The notes: generated from the letters alone by a model not told the origin. A stretch of DNA of 64,000 nucleotides from Photobacterium obscurum (GCF_026191635.1 NZ_JAKRRW010000022.1:25306-89305); one strand, 5' to 3'. Counted from the first letter of the stretch, positions 34,194 to 43,838 are shown. A program made the numbers and translations.

Positions 34194-35810
34194 ATGCAAG
34201 GAAGTAAAATATCAAAGCTAGCGGCTTTGATCGCATTAATGGTAGCGGCTCCTGTGATGGCAGCTGATGTTCCAGCAAATGTGACGTTGGCTAACGATCA
34301 GGTCATTGTTCGTGGTAACGGCGATGAAGTCCCAACGTTAGATCCCTCGTTTTCCTCCGATACTTCTAGCTCACAAGTCATTCAAGATATGTTCGAGGGG
34401 CTGGTAAGCCAGAGCCCGGACGGTGAAATTATTCCTGCTTTGGCAACGCACTGGGAAGTATCTGATAACGGTCAAGTTTATACGTTCCACCTCCGCGGCA
34501 ATATCAAGTGGTCTAACGGACAACCGATAACTGCCAGTGACTTTGAATACAGCTTCAAACGGGTCATCGATCCTAAAACTGGTGCTCCTTATGCGTGGTA
34601 TTACTCTACAGCACATATCTTAAATGCCGATAAGATCAGTGATGGGGCATTATCTGCAGGCGAGCTGGGTGTTAAGGCATTAGATGCAAAAACAGTTCAG
34701 ATCACGCTTGATAAACCCGTTCCTTATTTTGTGAAAATGCTGGTTCATGAATCAACTTTCCCTGTCTATAAACCTGCGATAGATGCCCATGGTGATGCGT
34801 GGACTAAGCCAGAGAATATTGTTACCAGTAGTGCTTATAAGCTATCGAAGTGGGTGCTTAACGAACGTATTGTGCTAGAGCGTAACCCCGTTTACTGGAA
34901 TGACAGTAAAACGGTTATCAATCAAGTTACCTACTTGCCAATTTCTGATATGACATCGGAGTATAACCGCTTCCGTACTGGTGAAGTACAAATCACCTCA
35001 TCATTCCCGCTCGAACAATATAATGCGATTAAAAAACAGCGGCCTGATGAGTTGCTAACCATGCCATCGTTAGGCACCTACTATTATCTGTTTAATATTG
35101 ATAAAGCACCGTTTGATGATCCTCGAGTTCGTAAAGCCCTGGCATATGCGATTGACCGAGATGTTGTGACCAAAGTTATTTTAGGGCAGGGGCAGTTACC
35201 GGCTTATGGCGTCACGCCACCATCGGTCGATGGCTTCACACCACCAGAATTAGCGTGGGGAGAACTCTCGCAGAAAGAGCGTAATAAAAAGGCGCAGGAG
35301 TTGTTGTCCAGTGCTGGTTATGACAAATCAAATCCTCTGAAGTTTGAATTGGTCTATAACACTCTGGAGTCGCATAAAAAGCTTGCCATCGTTATGTCTT
35401 CTATGTGGAAGAAAACCCTAGGGGCCGAGGTTGAGCTGGCAAACCAAGAATGGAAAACGTTCCTACAGAAACTAAGCCAGAAAGACTTTACGGTTGCGCG
35501 CTATGCGTGGAATGGTGACTACAACGAGGCGTCAACATTCTTATCCTACTTTGAAAGTAGCGGTATGAACTATGCCCGCTGGTCTAATAAAGGTTATGAC
35601 GAGGCAATGGCGAAGGCAATTCAGTCGCCGACCGATGCCAAGCGTAATCAATACTATCAGCAGGCCGAGAAGATTTTCTCTGAAGAAATGCCTGCCATTC
35701 CGCTATACCACTATACCCGTTCGGTATTGAAGAGTACCAAGGTTGGGGGTTATTCGAAGGTGAATGCCTCGCAAAGTCGTTACACCCGTGACTTGTATAT
35801 TATGCAGTAA
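34194..35810 (+). CDS. oppA: Periplasmic oligopeptide-binding protein OppA-like
   Basis: A 538-residue solute-binding protein (SBP family 5). The start at 34194 follows an AAGGA site and gives a signal peptide ending in APVMA-AD. Family motifs include DEVPTLDPSFSSDTSSSQV, YTFHLRGNIKWSNGQPITASDFEYSFKR (split here as two motifs YTFHLRGNIKWSNG and TASDFEYSFKR) and FDDPRVRKALAYAIDRD. It delivers peptides to an Opp ABC transporter. No oppBCDF genes follow: a terminator and an unrelated transporter come next, so it is an orphan binding protein that must share a permease coded elsewhere. Confidence 0.9.
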   Translation: MQGSKISKLAALIALMVAAPVMAADVPANVTLANDQVIVRGNGDEVPTLDPSFSSDTSSSQVIQDMFEGLVSQSPDGEIIPALATHWEVSDNGQVYTFHLRGNIKWSNGQPITASDFEYSFKRVIDPKTGAPYAWYYSTAHILNADKISDGALSAGELGVKALDAKTVQITLDKPVPYFVKMLVHESTFPVYKPAIDAHGDAWTKPENIVTSSAYKLSKWVLNERIVLERNPVYWNDSKTVINQVTYLPISDMTSEYNRFRTGEVQITSSFPLEQYNAIKKQRPDELLTMPSLGTYYYLFNIDKAPFDDPRVRKALAYAIDRDVVTKVILGQGQLPAYGVTPPSVDGFTPPELAWGELSQKERNKKAQELLSSAGYDKSNPLKFELVYNTLESHKKLAIVMSSMWKKTLGAEVELANQEWKTFLQKLSQKDFTVARYAWNGDYNEASTFLSYFESSGMNYARWSNKGYDEAMAKAIQSPTDAKRNQYYQQAEKIFSEEMPAIPLYHYTRSVLKSTKVGGYSKVNASQSRYTRDLYIMQ

Positions 35811-35847
35811 GGTTAAGCGACTTTACTTGAAATAATCTTATTGAAAC

Positions 35848-35881
35848 AAAAAGCTGAGCATTATGTATGCTCGGCTTTTTT
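35848..35881 (+). terminator. Rho-independent terminator after oppA
   Basis: A 14-bp stem (35848-35861 with 35867-35880, one mismatch pair), loop TATGT, T run. Confidence 0.88.
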
Positions 35882-35985
35882 ATTGTTGTGCCTCTGAATC
35901 CCGATAAACTGATTCATTCTTAGTCACTTAAGTGTTTGACGTTTGCCCAATTCTGACTGCACCTTATTTCCTCGGAATAAATGAT

Positions 35986-36003
35986 CTTTTCTATATAGAA
36001 AAG
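35986..36003. promoter_or_regulatory. 18-bp perfect palindrome upstream of the nucleoside transporter gene
   Basis: CTTTTCTATATAGAAAAG is perfectly symmetrical and lies about 165 bp before the start codon. It could be an operator; no regulator is adjacent and I recognise no known consensus. Confidence 0.35.
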
Positions 36004-36098
36004 GTTTTGTCTGGTTGTTTTTGTAACTCACTGTTTTCTAATAGACAGAAAGCAACGAATTTCCATTTTTCCTTTCTGTGTTAACAACTTATTATCAA

Positions 36099-36114
36099 AG
36101 TGACCTTGATCACG
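36099..36114. promoter_or_regulatory. Probable CRP site upstream of the nucleoside transporter gene
   Basis: AGTGACCTTGATCACG fits TGTGA-N6-TCACA with one mismatch in each half. It lies 53-68 bp before the ATG. Nucleoside transporters of this class are commonly under CRP and CytR control. Confidence 0.6.
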
Positions 36115-36166
36115 TTAGCCTGATTTATACAATGCGCGTCCCTTTTGAATCAGATTTAAAATTCAC

Positions 36167-37375
36167 ATGATTGCTGTACTGGGTATTTTCGCTCTTCTTG
36201 TTCTTGCGTGGCTGCTTTCGGTCGATAAAAAACGTATTCCTGTCAAAATGGTCGCCACTGCATTTTTGCTGCAGGTGCTATTTGCCCTGCTGGTTCTTTA
36301 TGTACCTGCTGGCAAGGCGGCGCTAGAAGCCATTTCCAATGGGGTTACTTACGTCACTGACTACGGTAAAGAAGGCCTTTCTTTCTTATTCGGAGGATTG
36401 GCAACGGGGAGTATTGGTTTTGTTTTTGCCGTTAACGTGCTTGGCATTATCATTTTCTTCTCGGCACTAATTTCTATGCTTTACCACATTGGTGTGATGC
36501 AGAAAGTGGTTAACATTTTCGGTGGTGCACTACAGCGTGTGCTTGGCACTGGGCGTGCTGAGTCATTGTCGGCGACTGCAAATATCTTTGTCGGTATGTC
36601 AGAAGTGCCGCTTGTGATTAAGCCGTACCTGAAGAGAATGGATGACTCCCAGCTATTTGCTGTCATGGTGTGCGGACTGGCTTCTGTTGCGGGTAGCACT
36701 ATGGTTGGCTATGCCGCGGTTGGTGTGGATCTAAGCTACTTGATTGCCGCTTCATTTATGTCGGCACCGGCTGGTTTGTTGATGGCCAAGATGATTGTTC
36801 CGCCATCAAATGATAAGCCCCAAGCCGATGAAATTACTTCGGTAGAAATCCCCCGGGCGACCAACGTGGTTGAGGCCCTGGCTGACGGTGCGATGTCTGG
36901 GCTGCGCATGGCGGTGACGATAGGAGCGACACTACTGGCCTTTATTAGCGTTATTGCCTTATTGAACGGTCTACTCAATGATGCTGGCAATTTTGTGGGT
37001 ATCGAAAACTTAAGCTTTGAGTTGATTATCGGTTATCTGTTTGCACCCGTTGCACTGCTTATCGGCGTGCCTTGGGCCGATGCAATTACTGCGGGCTCGC
37101 TAATCGGCCAGAAGGTCGTGATGAATGAGTTTGTAGCCTTCATCGATTTGATGCGGGTACAAGACACGATGTCGGCGCACAGTGTTGCGGTAGTTACTTT
37201 CGCGCTGTGTGGTTTTGCGAACGTAACAACACTCGCTATCCTGATTGGCGGAATGGGGAGCCTGATCCCTGAACGTCGTCCTTTCATTGCGAAGTTCGGC
37301 TTGCGTGCTGTAATGGCCGGTGTACTGGCAAACCTGATGAGCGCAGCAATCGTGAGTATTATCTTGTTGCTGTAG
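36167..37375 (+). CDS. Concentrative nucleoside transporter (CNT family)
   Basis: A 402-residue membrane protein of the CNT/NupC family, importing nucleosides with H+ or Na+. Motifs are GLSFLFGG, VLPI-like VLGIIIFFSALIS, ESLSATANIFVGMSEVPL, VCGLASVAGSTMVGYA and NEFVAFIDL. It is closer to the YeiJ-like branch (TANIFVG) than to E. coli NupC. The ribosome site is weak. A CRP site lies upstream and a bidirectional terminator downstream; no deo or udp genes are nearby. Confidence 0.9.
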   Translation: MIAVLGIFALLVLAWLLSVDKKRIPVKMVATAFLLQVLFALLVLYVPAGKAALEAISNGVTYVTDYGKEGLSFLFGGLATGSIGFVFAVNVLGIIIFFSALISMLYHIGVMQKVVNIFGGALQRVLGTGRAESLSATANIFVGMSEVPLVIKPYLKRMDDSQLFAVMVCGLASVAGSTMVGYAAVGVDLSYLIAASFMSAPAGLLMAKMIVPPSNDKPQADEITSVEIPRATNVVEALADGAMSGLRMAVTIGATLLAFISVIALLNGLLNDAGNFVGIENLSFELIIGYLFAPVALLIGVPWADAITAGSLIGQKVVMNEFVAFIDLMRVQDTMSAHSVAVVTFALCGFANVTTLAILIGGMGSLIPERRPFIAKFGLRAVMAGVLANLMSAAIVSIILLL

Positions 37376-37404
37376 CAGAAAGCACTAACCTGCAATCCAT
37401 AATG

Positions 37405-37434
37405 AAAAGGCCGAGATAAAATCTCGGCCTTTTT
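37405..37434. terminator. Bidirectional terminator between the nucleoside transporter gene and moeB
   Basis: A 13-bp perfect stem (37405-37417 with 37421-37433), loop AAA, T run on the plus strand and T4 on the minus strand. Confidence 0.9.
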
Positions 37435-37484
37435 GGAACTGTAACCTTATCGAAACTGTTTTTGTATCATTGACTTACCGCAAA

Positions 37485-38234
37485 CTATTTACCACAAACA
37501 GGGCAGCCTGGTTGCTTGTTCAGTTTCATTTCACGCCAGTTCATGCTCATCGCATCTAGCATCAAAATCTTACCGCTTAGTGGTTGGCCCATATGAGCTA
37601 CCACTTTAATTGCTTCCATTGCTTGTACTGCTCCGACGATACCGACGACTGGCGACATGATCCCGGCTTCAACACAACTTAATGTTTGCTGGCCGAAGAG
37701 GGCGCTTAAACACTGGTAACATGGCTCGTCACTTTGGTAGGTGTAAACGCTGATTTGGCCTTCCATACGGATGGCTGCACCGGAGATCAGTGGTGTTTTG
37801 GTCTGATGACACAAGCGGTTGAGTTGGTTACGGGTATCAACGTTATCACTGCAGTCGAGCACGATAGTATGTTGCTCGATAAGCGAGATTAACTCCTCAT
37901 CATTGAGGCGCCTGGCAACTGTTTCAATCTGTGTATTGGGGTTGATGGTGATCAGTGCCTGCTTGGCAGACTCAACCTTTAACATCCCCACAGTTGTATC
38001 ATTATGCAGGACTTGGCGCTGAAGGTTTGACACTTCAACATTATCATCATCGATTAGCGTGAGTTTTCCTACTCCAGCTGCAGCGAGATATTGTGTTGAT
38101 GCACAGCCTAAACCGCCAGCACCGAGTATTAACATCGAGGAGGCTTTTAACGCTTCCTGACCTTCAAAATCAAACTGTCTTAGAATGATTTGGCGGTTAT
38201 AACGCAGCATTTCTGCATCAGTAAGTTCTACCAC
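37485..38234 (-). CDS. moeB: Molybdopterin-synthase adenylyltransferase MoeB
   Basis: A 249-residue E1-like enzyme that adenylates the C-terminus of MoaD so that sulfur can be loaded for molybdopterin synthesis. Visible are the nucleotide-binding LILGAGGLGCASTQYLAAAG, SNLQRQVLH, the DCSDNVDTR loop, and zinc ligands CYQC and CPVC near residues 172 and 244. The length is that of MoeB rather than the longer ThiF/MOCS3 fusions. It lies 105 bp after moeA on the same strand, probably one transcript. Confidence 0.93.
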   Translation of the reverse strand: MVELTDAEMLRYNRQIILRQFDFEGQEALKASSMLILGAGGLGCASTQYLAAAGVGKLTLIDDDNVEVSNLQRQVLHNDTTVGMLKVESAKQALITINPNTQIETVARRLNDEELISLIEQHTIVLDCSDNVDTRNQLNRLCHQTKTPLISGAAIRMEGQISVYTYQSDEPCYQCLSALFGQQTLSCVEAGIMSPVVGIVGAVQAMEAIKVVAHMGQPLSGKILMLDAMSMNWREMKLNKQPGCPVCGK

Positions 38235-38339
38235 GGTGTGTTCCTGTTTACTTTGTAGATCATAAAGCTTCTAAACTAGGGGGAAAACGGGCACAGCTCA
38301 GTAAGTTGCAAGACGCTGAGAGCCAGCCCTTTTCGAAAA

Positions 38340-39572
38340 TCAATACATCGTATGATTGAATAGCTCGATTGTTACATCTTCGCCCGGCATGACACGGCCA
38401 CGCTCTTGCTCGAGAACAACAAAGCAGTTAGCCTGATGCATTGAGCTAAAGGCACCGGAGCCTTGATTCCCCGTCGTTGCCACTTCAACCTGTCCTTCAG
38501 CATTGATCTGATAGATACCGCGTTGGAAGTCGGTACGGCCTGGACGCTTCTTGAATACGGTAGATGCTTTCGCTTTCAGGCGTTGTGGTGGCTGATATTG
38601 AGTGTGGCCGGCTAGTTTTGCAATCATCGGCTGAACCAGTTGGTACAGAGTCAGCATGGCAGATACTGGGTTACCCGGAAGGCCGCAGAACCATGTGTTT
38701 TTAATGGTGCCGAAGGCAAAAGGTTTACCCGGTTTCATGGCGATTTTCCAGAAGCCAATTTCACCTTGTTCATCGAGAATGTCTTTTGTGTAGTCGGCTT
38801 CACCGACGCTCACGCCACCGGATGTTACTAGGACATCTGCTTTGGTTGCTTCATCGAAAGCTTCTCGCAGTTTTTCTGGGCAATCAGGGATAATACCCAG
38901 GTCAACGACATCACAGCCGAACTTTTCTAGCAGGGCGCGAATACCATAACGGTTACTGTCGTAAATCTGACCGGCTTCCAGCGACTCGCCGACAGAGCGC
39001 AATTCGTCACCTGTTGAGAAGAAGGCAACGCTTGGGCGGCGGTGAACATTAACAGTAGCAATACCGAGTGAAGCCAGTAATGGCATCTCACGTGCTGTAA
39101 TGCGGCACCCTTTGGCGACAACCACATCACCCAGGCGAACATCGTCACCAATAGGGCGGACGTTGTCATTGGCTGGTGGCTTGATCAAGAAGCGGACGTT
39201 GTCACCATCGACTTCAGTCTCTTCCTGCATGATGACAGTATCAGCACCTTCTGGCATCTGAGCACCCGTCATTATGCGGATACACTGGCCTTCAGTACAT
39301 GTTCCCTCAAATGGGATACCAGCAAAAGATTTGCCGGCCAAGACTAACGTATCTGTCTTTTGAAGGTCAGCACTGCGCATGGCATAGCCGTCCATCGCAG
39401 AGTTAGCAAAAGGAGGTACGTTAATTGGAGATAAAATGTCTTCAGCGATAACCTGTCCCATCGCATCAGATAAAGAAACAGTTTGAACTGCTTCAAGAGG
39501 CTTAATTTCTGCCAAAATCTTGGTCAGAGCCGTTTCAACAGGCATCAGGCCTGGAGCGTCACAACATCCCAT
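38340..39572 (-). CDS. moeA: Molybdopterin molybdotransferase MoeA
   Basis: A 410-residue enzyme that inserts molybdate into adenylated molybdopterin. Motifs include PPFANSAMDGYA, GDELRSVGE, TSGGVSVGEADYTKD and FCGLPGNPVSAMLTL. All four MoeA domains are present by length. It starts the moeA-moeB unit, divergent from folE. Its product is needed for NapA, among others. Confidence 0.95.
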   Translation of the reverse strand: MGCCDAPGLMPVETALTKILAEIKPLEAVQTVSLSDAMGQVIAEDILSPINVPPFANSAMDGYAMRSADLQKTDTLVLAGKSFAGIPFEGTCTEGQCIRIMTGAQMPEGADTVIMQEETEVDGDNVRFLIKPPANDNVRPIGDDVRLGDVVVAKGCRITAREMPLLASLGIATVNVHRRPSVAFFSTGDELRSVGESLEAGQIYDSNRYGIRALLEKFGCDVVDLGIIPDCPEKLREAFDEATKADVLVTSGGVSVGEADYTKDILDEQGEIGFWKIAMKPGKPFAFGTIKNTWFCGLPGNPVSAMLTLYQLVQPMIAKLAGHTQYQPPQRLKAKASTVFKKRPGRTDFQRGIYQINAEGQVEVATTGNQGSGAFSSMHQANCFVVLEQERGRVMPGEDVTIELFNHTMY

Positions 39573-39773
39573 AATCGGTATCCGTTATAAGTCATTAGCT
39601 TATTATGATTTGCATAGGGAATTATTATGACAAAAAAAACAGTTCATCACTAATACCTTAGTAAATACGTAGTGTATTTTTTCCCGATTACAGGTATCCT
39701 GCTGGCTGAATTATCGCTGGCAGTATGTATAGGGCACTTATCGCATTACGCCCAAGCCGGTTGGAGGGAAAGA

Positions 39774-40427
39774 ATGACAGCATTAAGCGAATCTGCATTG
39801 AAGGTGCGCCAGGCACTGGAAGATCGTGGACTTGAAACACCTATGACTGACAGGGTGGTAGGCCGCGAAGAGAAGAAAGAGAAGATTGAGTATCACATGC
39901 GTGAGATCTTAGAGCTTCTTTCGTTGGATCTATCTGATGATAGCCTGATGGAAACTCCGCATCGTATTGCAAAGATGTATGTGGATGAGGTTTTTTCTGG
40001 TCTTGATTATGCCAATTTCCCCAAGATCACAGTCATTGAAAATAAGATGAATTGTGATGAGATGGTTCGAGTTAAAGACATTACACTGACCAGTACCTGT
40101 GAACACCATTTGGTGACCATCGATGGAATGGCGACAGTTGCCTATATTCCACGTGGCAAGATCATCGGCCTGTCGAAGATCAACCGCATTGTTCGCTTCT
40201 TTGCCCAGCGCCCGCAGGTGCAGGAGCGTATGACCCATCAGATTTTACTCGCTCTGCAGACATTGCTTGAGAGTGAGGACGTTGCGGTTCGAATTGATGC
40301 CACCCATTACTGCGTCAAGGCTCGTGGTGTGCTGGATGCTACCAGTGCAACAACCACGACTGCGTTGGGAGGGATCTTCAAACGCAATCCTGCGACGCGT
40401 GCTGAATTCCTACACGGTTTGCGCTAG
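39774..40427 (+). CDS. folE: GTP cyclohydrolase I
   Basis: A 217-residue enzyme making dihydroneopterin triphosphate from GTP, the first step of folate synthesis. Zinc ligands and active site are visible in TSTCEHHLVTIDG and in THYCVKARGV, with LSKINRIVRFFAQRPQVQERM. I chose the ATG at 39774 because GGAGGGAAAG lies just before it; the frame is open 34 codons upstream without a site. A terminator follows. Confidence 0.96.
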   Translation: MTALSESALKVRQALEDRGLETPMTDRVVGREEKKEKIEYHMREILELLSLDLSDDSLMETPHRIAKMYVDEVFSGLDYANFPKITVIENKMNCDEMVRVKDITLTSTCEHHLVTIDGMATVAYIPRGKIIGLSKINRIVRFFAQRPQVQERMTHQILLALQTLLESEDVAVRIDATHYCVKARGVLDATSATTTTALGGIFKRNPATRAEFLHGLR

Positions 40428-40456
40428 TCGTTGTTGATGAGCGCTGTTTAAATTTC

Positions 40457-40491
40457 AAATGCCAGCTGGATTTTATCGGCTGGCATTTTTG
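40457..40491 (+). terminator. Rho-independent terminator after folE
   Basis: AAATGCCAGC (40457-40466) pairs with GCTGGCATTT (40479-40488), followed by T. Confidence 0.88.
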
Positions 40492-40511
40492 TCTCTGAGT
40501 CTTGTAGAACT

Positions 40512-41447
40512 ATGGATTTGATAAAACTCTCCCGAGTCAGCATGAAGCACCTGGTCACTTTGCATGTGATGCTCGATACCCTGAGCGTGACCGGCAGTGC
40601 AGAGCGTTTGTGCCTGAGTCCGTCATCGGTGAGCAAAACGCTGACTCAGCTCCGAGAAAACCTGAATGATGAGCTGTTTTACCGCCATGGTAACCAGTTA
40701 GTTGCAACACCTTTGGCTCGACGCCTGGGACCAACGGTTCATCAGATGATCAATGAGATGAACCAGATGCTGACGCAGGAAGCCTTTGATCCGTCCTCTT
40801 ATCAAGGGCGTTTCTCTCTGGCTATGCGGGAAAGTACGTTTGAATTATTGGCTGCAAAACTGACCGCCCGGGTATTGGAGCAATCTCCAGGCATGCGGTT
40901 GGAAATTTGGTCTCGCGATAGTATGGGTTTTGACAGTTTGTCTAAAGGGCAGTTGGACTTTATTGTGCTCCCCCATGACAAAAGTCAGCCACCAAGTACC
41001 CAGAGCAATTTGGTTTGGGAAACCTTGCTGGATGATGAGATGGTGTGTTTGATGAGTCCCACACATCCCTTGGCTGACAAGCCGTTGAGTATTGATGACT
41101 ACCTGAGCTATGGCCATATAGGGATCATGGACAGTGATCTCAATGTCCCATTTTTTGAAATGCAGTTGGCCCAGCAGCATCAAAAGCGCCGAATTGCAGT
41201 CACAGTGCCTGATTTTGGCGGCGCGGCGCTGATGTGTCATCACAGTGACTTACTGTTTACCTGTTCTCGCCAATGGGTTGATGTTGCGTTGCAGGCCAAG
41301 GGGCTGATCACCAAACCATTACCGTTTAACTACGGTGAGGTGTCGTATAGCCTGGTATGGCACCAGCCGAGTATGAATGATCCGGCGCACCGGTGGTTGT
41401 ACGAGCAGATAGTGGAATGTTGTAGGGAAGCCGGAGCGAATTCCTAG
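40512..41447 (+). CDS. LysR-type transcriptional regulator
   Basis: A 311-residue LysR protein with an N-terminal helix-turn-helix (about residues 12-70; MLDTLSVTGSAERLCLSPSSVSKTLTQLRENL) and a C-terminal effector-binding fold. Its stop overlaps the stop of the convergent yjjW gene by 4 bp. That tight convergent arrangement suggests, but does not prove, a link to the YjjI/YjjW glycyl-radical pair. The effector is unknown. Confidence 0.9.
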   Translation: MDLIKLSRVSMKHLVTLHVMLDTLSVTGSAERLCLSPSSVSKTLTQLRENLNDELFYRHGNQLVATPLARRLGPTVHQMINEMNQMLTQEAFDPSSYQGRFSLAMRESTFELLAAKLTARVLEQSPGMRLEIWSRDSMGFDSLSKGQLDFIVLPHDKSQPPSTQSNLVWETLLDDEMVCLMSPTHPLADKPLSIDDYLSYGHIGIMDSDLNVPFFEMQLAQQHQKRRIAVTVPDFGGAALMCHHSDLLFTCSRQWVDVALQAKGLITKPLPFNYGEVSYSLVWHQPSMNDPAHRWLYEQIVECCREAGANS

Positions 41448-42337
41448 TTTCCCACTACCACCGTCGGCAATACAATATGTCTGACTCCTCGTTGTTCCAA
41501 CTGCGCTGCGAATGCTTCTAGCTCTTCTCTTCTGCAGGTAGGCCAATCAAGTGCTTCACCGGTAACCCCATGGTGCTGAAAAGCATTGAGTCGGATACGG
41601 GTTTCCTCTGGCAGGGCGCTAAGGTACCGGCTCACATCGTCCACTTCAGTTTGGAAGTCCGTAACAGTTGGAATATACAGCAAGCGTACTTCGTGCAGTT
41701 TCTGATGTTGTCTAAGTAACCTAATTGATTGGAAAACCCGATGGTGCTCACGGCCGGTCAGCCATAAATGGGTTTCCTGCTGCCAGGCTTTCAAATCGAT
41801 CATCGCGCCGTCAAGAACGGGTAATACTTTTTGCCAGCCTGTTTCACTGAGGCTGCCATTACTGTCAATCATGCAGCTTAAGTGTTTTAAATCTGCAGCG
41901 GACTTAATTGCCGTGAATAACTGAATAATAAAGTTGAGCTGCAAGGTGGCTTCACCGCCGGTAACGGTGACGCCACTGATAAACAAGCTATTTTTACGCA
42001 CCATGGCCAGCATTTCGTCAATGGAGTATTGCCGTGTCTTCGGGTTTGACTGGCGAGGGCAGACGGCAAGGCAGGTATCACAATGTGTGCAGGCTTCAGC
42101 GTTCCACCTCACTTGTGCTTTACCTTTGCCGTCTTCGGCCATGCTTAGTGCGCCTGTTGGGCAGTGTTTAACGCAGTCACCGCAATTGTCACATATTCCG
42201 ATGGTATGAGGGTTATGGCAGTTTTTGCATTGAAAGTTACAGCCTTGCAGAAAGATAACGAGCCTGTTGCCAGGCCCGTCGACGCAAGAGAAGTTGAGAA
42301 CTTTACTGACCGTTGCTATAGCAAGGCGATTGCTCAT
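41444..42337 (-). CDS. yjjW: YjjW family glycyl-radical-enzyme activase (radical SAM)
   Basis: A 297-residue activating enzyme. CNFQCKNC (about residues 33-40) is the radical-SAM cluster site with the CxxxCxxC spacing. Two ferredoxin-type clusters follow, CDNCGDCVKHC and CTHCDTCLAVC. It has the GGEATLQ motif of activases. It puts a glycyl radical on its partner YjjI, encoded just upstream with a 35-bp overlap, so the two are translationally coupled. The YjjI/YjjW reaction is not established. Confidence 0.93.
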   Translation of the reverse strand: MSNRLAIATVSKVLNFSCVDGPGNRLVIFLQGCNFQCKNCHNPHTIGICDNCGDCVKHCPTGALSMAEDGKGKAQVRWNAEACTHCDTCLAVCPRQSNPKTRQYSIDEMLAMVRKNSLFISGVTVTGGEATLQLNFIIQLFTAIKSAADLKHLSCMIDSNGSLSETGWQKVLPVLDGAMIDLKAWQQETHLWLTGREHHRVFQSIRLLRQHQKLHEVRLLYIPTVTDFQTEVDDVSRYLSALPEETRIRLNAFQHHGVTGEALDWPTCRREELEAFAAQLEQRGVRHIVLPTVVVGN

Positions 42338-43838
42338 GCGCAGCTACTCTTGGTTTGCGATTAAGAATGCCGGTATTGTTCGCAGCTTCCGCGCCCAGGC
42401 CAGTGGTATTGGTGCGTGAGCCGTTATCCTTGAACTTGGCAATATCTGACAGCTTGATCATATAGCCAGTCACACGCACCAGATCATTAGAGCTAACATT
42501 GGCCGTAAACTCGCGCAGTCCTAGGCTCAAAGCCCCTTTGCAAAGCTGGTACATGGCTTCTGGGTTACTCTTAACCGTTTCATCAATTGTTAAGATGTCA
42601 CTGATCCCAGAGGTATAGTATTGGTGATGCTCGGCTAGAGCCTGGATATGGCTGACCGGATCAGGTTCAGTCCCGTAGGGAATACGAACTCCTGGGGTGA
42701 CATCGATATCCAGACTGATCCCGCCCTGAGCGTGTAATAGGGCTCGTTCATTATAGCCATAGGTTACTGGGGTTGAGGTTACGATCTTATCCAATGCCGC
42801 AGAGATCTGATGACCAAGCTGGTTGGCTGCCTCGTCATGACCATACTTGCCTGCAATACCGTCTTTTTCCAGCAAAATAGCAACGGCTTCCGCCATCCCG
42901 TAAATACCGAACATTGGAGCAAAGCGTGATTCTTCGATTAAGTTTTCTTTTACCAAAAAGCTATCGAAGAAGTTTGACTCTTGATGCAGGAACGCGGAGC
43001 GAGCTTCGATAAGCTCATACATGAGCGAGCAGAAGTGGGGAAGCACATCTGAGAAGAAGTCTTCTCGATTTCGTGCTTCGAGAGCTACTTGCTTCAAGTT
43101 CATCCGAACCAGGGTATTGGCGCCACCAGCTAGCGGTAGTGAGTTGTAGCAGCTTACGATCCCAAATCCTTTGTCGTCATAGGCATTGGCATGCAGCGGG
43201 TAGTTCGCAATATGGGGTTTGCTGCATTCACAGATGTTTTGCGCAGCAACTCTCAGGAGATCATCCGGCGTGACCGCTGGATCGTACATGAAGGTTAGGT
43301 TCGGCGCGACCTGTTTTAACTCGGCGTCAACTCGTAAAATTGTACGGCAGATAACGTTGTCGGTCGGGCCGATATTGACATGCATAAAGGCATCTGGAAG
43401 CGTGCGATCAAGCATGATCCAGAATAGTTTTATTTTGCGGTAAATGGATTCTTCATCTAACCCTTCAGCAAAAGGTAATAGCACTTCATCCAGTTGACCA
43501 AGATAAACGGGAATATTAGTAACGGAAGGCACATGGTGATAAAGAATTGTAAGGGCATTGAGTGCTTCATCAAGGTCTTGCGGTGCTGACAGTTCGAGGT
43601 ATTCAGAGCCTTGCTGAACAAATTTGCTGTAATCAGGTAACACATAGCGCGGCTTAAATGGTGCGTTGCCCTCAAACATGTCGCAGAGGATACCTGCGCT
43701 CATCGCTGCTTTCACCTGCTCAGAAATATTAACGTAGGGCAGACTGGCATCGGCCTCTAGGGCGAGATAATTGGATTTTTGTTTCGGAGAAAGTGTTGGG
43801 TCGGTGATGATTTGATGAAACTTTGCCTGCAAGGTCAT
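42303..43838 (-). CDS. yjjI: YjjI family glycyl radical enzyme
   Basis: A 511-residue protein matching YjjI. The glycyl-radical motif near the C-terminus is RVTGYM (about residues 457-462), and a Cys in GFGIVSCYNSLPLAGGAN is the likely thiyl-radical residue. It is shorter than pyruvate formate-lyase (about 760). It needs anaerobic conditions and activation by YjjW. The substrate is not established; in E. coli the pair lies near the deo nucleoside genes, but here the neighbours are a LysR regulator and a transpeptidase. Confidence 0.92.
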   Translation of the reverse strand: MTLQAKFHQIITDPTLSPKQKSNYLALEADASLPYVNISEQVKAAMSAGILCDMFEGNAPFKPRYVLPDYSKFVQQGSEYLELSAPQDLDEALNALTILYHHVPSVTNIPVYLGQLDEVLLPFAEGLDEESIYRKIKLFWIMLDRTLPDAFMHVNIGPTDNVICRTILRVDAELKQVAPNLTFMYDPAVTPDDLLRVAAQNICECSKPHIANYPLHANAYDDKGFGIVSCYNSLPLAGGANTLVRMNLKQVALEARNREDFFSDVLPHFCSLMYELIEARSAFLHQESNFFDSFLVKENLIEESRFAPMFGIYGMAEAVAILLEKDGIAGKYGHDEAANQLGHQISAALDKIVTSTPVTYGYNERALLHAQGGISLDIDVTPGVRIPYGTEPDPVSHIQALAEHHQYYTSGISDILTIDETVKSNPEAMYQLCKGALSLGLREFTANVSSNDLVRVTGYMIKLSDIAKFKDNGSRTNTTGLGAEAANNTGILNRKPRVAAHEQSPCYSNGQ

